Positions 57,359 to 64,000 of a DNA stretch of 64,000 nt are shown here, piece after piece; position 1 is the first letter of the stretch, and every line of letters begins with the position of its first letter. The stretch comes from Cyprinodon diabolis (lineage: Eukaryota; Chordata; Actinopteri; Cyprinodontiformes; Cyprinodontidae). Location: assembly GCA_030533445.1 (NCBI GenBank), contig CM060075.1:35546196-35610195 (forward strand), given 5' to 3'. Under the pieces are notes generated by a model. That model did not search any database. It was given only the letters and a program-made list of their open reading frames with translations, and had not been told where the DNA came from. The translations under genes were made by a program, and so were the position numbers.

Positions 57359-58222
57359 ATTTGTAATTAGGGTGGCCAGATGTCCGGCTTTAGGGCGGAC
57401 AGTCCGGATTTTCATTGCACTGTCCGGCGTCCGGCGCCGCATCCAGCCGGACGTGTATTTGCCCTCCTTTACACCCAGATTCCACATACTCTGTCAGTGC
57501 TCCGCTCCGCTCAAGTACGTCGTGCGAAGTACTTGTCTGTCATGTAAATCAATGAGAGCTGTTCCACATCCTCCGCTACTCCTCCGCACGTCTCTGTCCA
57601 CGTACGTCTTCTCCGTCTTTCACCGTCAAAATACGGAACTGAGCTCTTTTTGTCTCCGCTCCCGTCAGTCCAGATCAAGACCCGCAATTGCAATCGCACC
57701 AAACAGGATAAAGAATGTAGTGAAGACCCGGTTTGTCAAATTAAATTATAGTAAAAACAGGTCGGTTACTAGAAATTAGAGCATAGTTCGTATATATTCC
57801 CAAAATTAAGAGCAATTAATTAAATAACTGGATGCAGACTATTGGTGCTTCAACAGACCAAAAAATTCTTATTGCAGGAATGGATGAAGAGATGATGAGT
57901 TTGGAAGCGGAGAACAAACATAGTTCATACAAACTATGGATGATCCTGTTTATTCCTGTTACAAAAATCCACAGCAGAAAGAGAAAATATTTGGGCAGAA
58001 ACTGAACATCTGCTGGATGATGATGGGGATTTTTTTTAATATGTCATATTAAATTAAACGTTCACAGGGTTTATTCCGGAATGAGGAACTCTAATTTAAT
58101 GCTCTTTTAATGCTATTAGAAATAATTTTAATTTCATCAACAAGTATCATGTACACAAGTTATTAGTATACATGAAATAAGGAGCTGTAAGCACAGTTCC
58201 ATGACTCAAGTTTGTGTATATA

Positions 58223-58309
<87 letters not shown>

Positions 58310-58728
58310 CATGGTGAAATCAGCTTTACTCTCGACAGGCTGCAGCCATGTCACGAATTCCTCTTTTCCAGCCACTTTTTGACATTTGTATTGTCCTATT
58401 CTCTAGCTCTCTCTCCGCCTCAAGCTTCTTTTCCAAACAACTGCTTTATGATCAATTGCAGCAGTTCTGCTCAAATTAATCGTGTCAAAAAATAGTCACG
58501 TTTTAAACACCACAATGTATTAAATAAATACAAATGCTGGGAACCAATTCTTTTTTTAAATCTCTTTAATATTTTGTTCTATTCAACTACACAAGCATCA
58601 TCTTTAAACTACTAAGAATTGTACTATAAATGTGACTTTACCCGATTCTTATGTACACCTTAGTAATTGATATGCCGCACAATGTCCTCCTTTTTGGTGC
58701 TATAGAAATGGCCACCCTATTTGTAATT
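57359..58728. mobile_element. 1.35 kb DNA transposon with 10-bp flanking repeat
   Basis: Element 57369-58718; termini AGGGTGGCCA and TGGCCACCCT, exact 10-bp inverted repeats. Flanked on both sides by ATTTGTAATT (57359-57368, 58719-58728). The left 330 bp is GC- and CpG-rich, the rest AT-rich. The GGGTGGCCAGATGTCC terminus is known widely in fish MITEs. No transposase domain is seen in the 136-codon frame at 57372-57779. Confidence 0.82.
58215..58309. repeat. (TA)n(GATA)n compound microsatellite
   Basis: About 65 bp of TA followed by seven GATA units (58281-58308). Confidence 0.97.
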
Positions 58729-59540
58729 GTGCCAGGCCATTTATGATTTGGAAGATGGACTAAAAAGAGCTCTATGTGATGTTCTAAATTAGGGATTTAA
58801 AAAGGTTTTTTAAAAACTTTAAAAGCCTTCCTGCCTGATCCATGAACTGTGTTTGCGGCCTCCGAGTGGTAGATTTATTGAATAACAAACTGGAGTGACT
58901 TTGGGCAGGGTTTTAAAAGAACAAGTCGATTAAAAGTTAACATTAATTTATAAAAAAAAATAAATTCACTAAAAAGGGAAAATGCAGGGCAGTAATGAGT
59001 GGCAGAGTCAATGGATAAGTCTGTTTAGCTAGCCCAACTTGGGGTTGTGTCCTCTCCATCATGCAGTCCTTTCCGTCGCCAGCCGGCCGATCCTCCGCGG
59101 CCACAGGCGAATAAAAGCAGCGATAGAGCCACTCATACTCAAACACCCATCCGTTCCACAACGGCACCAAGTTGGATAAATCTCCACAGCAACTTGTCCT
59201 TTAGTCCCAAAACTCTGCGGCTCGTACACCTGTGATCTGTCCGGCTTCATGGTCCTTTAACTGCACAGCTACCTTTTTATTACCGGCTTCCCGGTTTGCA
59301 TGCTGCTTAGCCGATGGTGAACACCTGTGCCGCTCCAGTGGGGGTCTCTGGGTATGAGTGGTAACGTCACCTCAAAACCAAAACATAATCAGAAAAACAT
59401 GCAACACAACAACCCAAGAACTAACCCAAGCTAAATGTAATAAGAAAAGTAAATGACTTAAAATACAACAATAACAAGCAATTCCAAATCAGAAAAATAA
59501 GAGACATGAAATTAAATCAAAAAGAAAAAAACGCCACATT
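58729..59540. other. Dysf intron; GC-richer 59041-59300
   Basis: 59041-59300 has short CpG-containing sequence and a minus-strand AACTTGGTGCCG...TGGAACGG motif resembling retroelement primer-binding neighbourhoods. No LTR pair was found, so no element is called. Confidence 0.35.
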
Positions 59541-60031
59541 ACCACTGTTACGTTTTGGTTGTGGTTTGGAGGACCCAAATGCAGAGGCAGAGAGGCTGAG
59601 GTGAATATTTGTAGTTTTAATGATGAAAATGGTTAACAAAGGCAGTCCAAAAATCCAACTAAAAATGTAACAGACCAGAACCATGGAGACATCAAGGGAA
59701 AACACGTGCAAGAAGCCAGGGAGAGACGACGACAGCAATGACAGGACCAGCAACAACAGAGGAACCAACAAAGAGTGAGAGCAGAGGGAGAGCATATATA
59801 GCTGACAAAGCCAAAGGTAGGGCTAACGAGTTGACAAGGAGCAGGTGTGAGAGGAGACAACAAGGGAGCCAAGGGGAAAGGAAAACACACACACACAAGA
59901 GGGCAACAGAGGACAACAGAAAAACATGAGAACATAAATCTAGAAATTACAACAAAACTGGAATTAAACCAATAAAACTAGAAAACAAAGAGCAAAGTAA
60001 AGTACAACAGAACCAAGACCATGACAACCAC
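59541..60031. mobile_element. TG...CA element with 5-bp duplication (solo-LTR-like), copy 2
   Basis: Element 59546-60026 (481 bp), TGTTACGTTTTGGTTG...ACCAAGACCATGACA, flanked by ACCAC on both sides (59541-59545, 60027-60031). GAGGACCCAAATGCAGAGG near the left matches copy 1 at 40964. No coding. Confidence 0.78.
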
Positions 60032-62755
60032 ATATTCTACATGAATTTTGTTCACTTATGTTTTGTGACAAACCTCTGAGGCCTTCACAGATCAACTACA
60101 TTCATATTGACATGATGCTAAATAATCATTTCTGAAAAACATTTACATTTTTTTTCACTTTACAGTTATGTGTCTTTTTGTGTTGGTGTGCCCCACTAAA
60201 ATACTTTGATATTTGATAGTAATTTAATAACATATGGAAAAGTCAGCAGGGAAGAAATACTTTTGCAAAAGCATTAAAACCAGTAAACAGTGTTGGATAG
60301 CACTTTTACTTGCCTTATTCTGGTAATTTAACAGCCATTTTTTTTTTTTACCAAACAGTTTGTGAGCTTTAACCATTCAGGGCCTGAACAAGTCCTTCAA
60401 CTGAGGAAAACAGATACCATGTCCATTTATAGCAATTACGATAGAGCAGCAAGGAAACAGTTGGAGGAGAACCAGCAGAGCTGTCATTTGAAGGCAATAA
60501 ATCCTAGTTAGAATACAAACAAAGGAAGGGATGGATAAGAGGGCTGCTGTCAGTACTGGAACATAAGATATATACTCTTTGTCTAGAAGCAGATTTCTTT
60601 ATTTGGAAAATAAATAGTTCTGGCCTAAGATCCCTATTGACCCACATTGTATTTAACAAGTATTAAGTCTGGGTTGTTTCCATCTTTATTGTGCACATGT
60701 GTCTGCAAATGCAAAGGTGATAGAGTTTGTCAGCATGTGCTTGTGTCTGTGTGCTCAAAAAAAGGATTTCCTGACAAACAAGTTTTCACCCTTGTCCAAA
60801 CAGAGATTAAAAATGTAAAATCTCTGCCCTGTGCTGATTATAATCTGAAATTGTTGCCATGCAGTGGGACGATTGTACAAAATTTGATTTCTTTAATGAT
60901 GTTAGTGTACAATGGTGCCACAAGAAAAGACTAAGCTACTCACTGGCTTCAGATCCCAAGATAACACATGCAGTAATGCACACTGACAGACAGACAAACA
61001 TGGGCCAGGCATATCTAAACTTAGGTTTCCCATGCGCAGTTCACTCAGTGCCCTGTTCTATTCTAAGAACTTGACAGAAAACGTGCCAAGTTGAACCAGC
61101 GGGGAAGTCAGCGCTGCGTTACTTCCTCTCAGATTCAAACTAAGATACCAACCCAAGGGGACATTTAGGTTTTCACACACATACAAAATAATGTAACCTC
61201 TCGACCTGTGTGTGGAAGGGTGGAGATGTTTTTTTAAGATATCCTCTAAGAACACAGGTCCAGTTACGTAGGTGCTACTCAGTGAATGTGTGTGCGTTTT
61301 CTTGGCCGTGTTTTTGTCCAAATTTTGTGTGTTGGTTTGCATCCTGAAAGTGGATGATGGAAGTGGGAAAAACAGGAAAGCAAACACAATTTTAAGGGTT
61401 TGCATAACTAGGGTTGGAGGATAGAGTGTGTTTGTTTTTTTTACCTCAAGAAAACAGCCAAGTGATTAAAGGTCATTTAGTACAAATAGTTAACTGATTT
61501 GCAACAAGTTTTATAATTTTGTCAAAATATTTCAATATAGAACAGAAACTTTAATTCTCTCTTATCCTCCCCACAATTTTACCTTTTATGTGACACCTAG
61601 TTAGTTTCTACATAAATGTCTTTTATATTAACCTTACATACTGGCATTAAAGGAGATGCAGTCACGTTTTGTTTTACCTGCTTCCTAACAGAGGCATTAG
61701 GCTGTTAAAACCAAACATCTACTTGCCCAGAATAAAGAGAGATACAACGTTTTGTAGATTTTCACTGAATAGATTCAAGGAATTAAAAGACAGAGGGACA
61801 GATGGACAGACTTTATCTGGAGTCATAAAGGTCATTGGTTCGGTCCGTCATAGTATGGGTGGATCCACCTTCACAAAAGGTGGGTCATAACCAAAAGTAC
61901 AAGATCCCTAACATATAGATCAGGAAGTGAGCTACCTCTGCTGGATGGCTAGACTTATTTTTGATGGCTTGAATACACTGTTTGATTTACGGCCATCATA
62001 GAAGAAACATGTCGATTAACAATATGGAAAAATCTTTAGTGATGACTTTCAAATGAGACAAGTTCAAGGAGAGTGGTGTCAGCATCCCGTGACCAAAGAT
62101 AACCTGCAGTAAAGTCTCAGATATTTGGAATGTCACTGTGACAGCTGCTAGAACCTATTTCTATCAATCAGCTGATAGAAGTTCACTTTTCATCTCATCA
62201 TTTCATCGGCATGCAGTCCTTGTATTTGGGTCTTTTTCATTTTTCATCTAATCAGATCTATTGAAAAATTCTAGAATATAGTTGATATACGGTAAATGCT
62301 AACTGCTAATAGATAAAAAGTAAAATATGAAGCTCCAATTCTGACAGCGACATCCCAATTTGGCCTTTTTTCCGTGTTCACCACCTTTACCACTTTCTCC
62401 TCCTTCCACTTTTCAAAAGATTTGCTCCGTTGCAATTACAGGCTGCAACTACTACTGTTTTATTTTGTTTGTCTCGGGTGGCAGGTCACATTAATGAAGT
62501 TGAATATTCTGCACGCAAAATAAATACTAAGCAATTGTTAAATGTGTTCATATCAAGGTTGATGCTGAATTAAAGTTTATCTGATCAAGTTCACATACCG
62601 GTAGTTTGTGATTCAATAGTTGTATATGCTTGCTAAAATCTCAGTTTATAAATAACATTAGAAGTTTAGAGTTTCTTCATTTAGGGAAAAAAATTTAAGT
62701 AGTGTTGTGTCTCTGTATTAAAATGGGCAAACTCAGGTATTTGTATTTGCTTGGA
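60032..62755. other. Dysf intron, no feature recognised
   Basis: Ordinary AT-rich sequence; the frames at 60647-60934 and 61058-61405 show no domain. I looked for dysferlin exon 2 (VKKRTKVIKNSVNPVWN-like) here and did not find it. Confidence 0.45.
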
Positions 62756-63559
62756 CAGGGTTGGATTTATGAATTTTGGGGCCCTGGGCAAAGACAGACA
62801 GGAGTCCCTCTAAATTGAGAAGACAAGACATAAAACAGACCCATTATACAGATACAGAAATTTTAATAGAATAGACATACATTATTTGTTCTACATTTTG
62901 TCCCTCTCTTCTTGTCCATTTTCTTGTTGTTTTCCTCTATGTTTTTTGTACTCAGCTGACTTCTCATGCTGTCTCAAAAGGAATGAAAGATTTTTTTTCA
63001 ATCAATAAGCTCACTTAGCTGATTGCTCCTTCCTGTGTTTTCAAAAAGGCTATGCCAAAAGTAAATAACACAGTCCTTCTTTTCACTGCAGACAAGCCCT
63101 GATCTGCTTATCTGTTCTCCATTTTTAGTTTGTAGGAAATAATAGCTGCATGAATCATGACAACAGACAAGATAGAAGAGACTGGGGGCAAGGTTACCAA
63201 TATACTTGCTCTGGAGAGCAGAGTTCTGTGCTTTAATAGGTTTTTGCCAAAGTCTCCACTAGAAGAAAAAAGTCGCTAGATATGGCACTAGGTGCTTTTT
63301 AAAAAATAACAGTGCTAGAAGGGTCTGAAAAGTCACCAAATATAGCAACAAAAGCGCTAAGTTTGCAACACTGTTCTTTCCATCGTTTGTTTTCAAATGG
63401 TTTGCTGCTGTCTGTTTGGACCACAAACAAACGACATAATTAATGTGCAAAAATAAGGAATAGTTGTATTAACATACATGTAAACCGAATTTGATGGGAC
63501 CCCCGGGAACATGGGACCCTAACAACTGCCTAGTAATGCCTTATGGTAAATCCCCCCTG
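62756..63559. mobile_element. hAT-like MITE (CAGGG termini)
   Basis: 804 bp. Left CAGGGTTGGATTTATGAATT with TTTTGGGGCCCTGGGCAAAG; right, reversed, CAGGGGGGATTTACCATAAG with GGGTCCCATGTTCCCGGGGG. Flanks TGCTTGGA and GCTTAGGA may be a decayed 8-bp duplication. No coding. Confidence 0.6.
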
Positions 63560-64000
63560 GCTTAGGATGACTCCTTTTGGTTTGCAATTTTCTCTTTTTT
63601 GGGAGGTCAAGTATAGGCAAATGTAGAACTTGCTTAGGTTACAACATATCTGCTGGAAAGAGATGGAGAATATCGCTGAAGAGGGGTAATTGTGTTTATT
63701 CTTTTGGACTGGTAACCTGCATCATTTCAGCCTAAGAGTTGGAAATTGGAATAATAGCTGGATAGATAGTCTATGGACCTGGTACTGTGGGACAATTGGT
63801 GGTGTTGTGTTCAGCTGCCTCTTGAACAAGACAATGAGCATTGTTTTTATTTCCTTCAGATCTAACTTTGTGTCTGGATCTGTTCCTCTTTTTGCTCAAA
63901 ACTGTTAAAAAATAATGATAAGGTCTTTGTCAGCAAGCAGTGATGATTCAAGTCCCCATGTGTGCTTAAAGTTCGTCACGGTGTCCTGAAATGGCCTGTG
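63560..64000. other. Dysf intron, no feature recognised
   Basis: No repeat family or coding signal recognised. Confidence 0.4.

Noticed and set aside
59041..59400. LTR with primer-binding site
   Set aside because: A TTGGTGCCG-like motif is present on the minus strand, but no paired LTR, target duplication or coding region.
50814..64000. Dysferlin exon 2 or later exons
   Set aside because: No stretch encoding the VKKRTK...NPVWNE continuation with correct phase was found; the region reads as intron.
1..64000. CRISPR array, tRNA or rRNA genes, bacterial-type defence system
   Set aside because: Nothing with regular spaced repeats or RNA-gene structure; the tRNA-like pieces are SINE heads.

Overview
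The window is 64 kb of a vertebrate nuclear genome, almost certainly a teleost fish and probably a percomorph. Split genes with GT-AG introns, BEL/Pao, Tc1, pogo, hAT and L2/Rex-type repeats, CA/TA microsatellites and the exon-1 peptides of dysferlin all point that way. It contains no bacterial operon, CRISPR array or phage.

Two host loci are supported. (1) On the minus strand, about 20.7 to 11.4 kb, is a ZNF638/matrin-3-like nuclear protein gene. I assembled ten coding exons whose phases all agree (3456 nt, 1151 codons plus stop). It carries two copies of a cassette: SAAEIL-type helical module, linker, U1-like C2H2 zinc finger split by an intron, short exon. An RS-rich exon follows. (2) On the plus strand are two alternative first coding exons of dysferlin (dysf), at 40111-40198 and 50741-50813. 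Both stop in phase 1, so either can splice to the same exon 2, which lies beyond the window. From 40.2 kb to the end the sequence is dysferlin intron. ZNF638 and DYSF are also neighbours in human, where both are transcribed in the same direction; here they are head to head.

Layout: 0-11.2 kb holds decayed repeats: a REL-endonuclease LINE tail, a Jockey-superfamily LINE fragment between 0.5 kb direct repeats, SINEs, a hAT fragment and an AT-rich palindromic array. 11.4-20.7 kb is the ZNF638-like gene. 21-40 kb, between the genes, is packed with mobile elements: a GGAA minisatellite, a 1.67 kb TTAA-flanked element with THAP-like and SWIM-protein-like fragments, a deleted mariner, a hAT with a perfect 8-bp duplication, a complete but internally deleted BEL/Pao retrotransposon (28847-34237), and an intact Tc1 transposon (34619-36224). 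40-64 kb is dysferlin intron with a second intact Tc1 (43295-44542), a pogo/Tigger element disabled by one stop codon (53561-55768), two TG...CA elements with 5-bp duplications, a 1.35 kb element with a 10-bp flanking repeat, and a hAT-like MITE.

The two genes do not form a pathway. Dysferlin is a membrane-repair C2-domain protein and the ZNF638-like protein a nuclear RNA/DNA-binding factor. No new multi-gene system is visible. The most notable signals are the ancient dual first exons of dysf, the duplicated zinc-finger cassette, and several elements with exact termini that can be dated or tested. All coordinates and repeat matches were read by eye.
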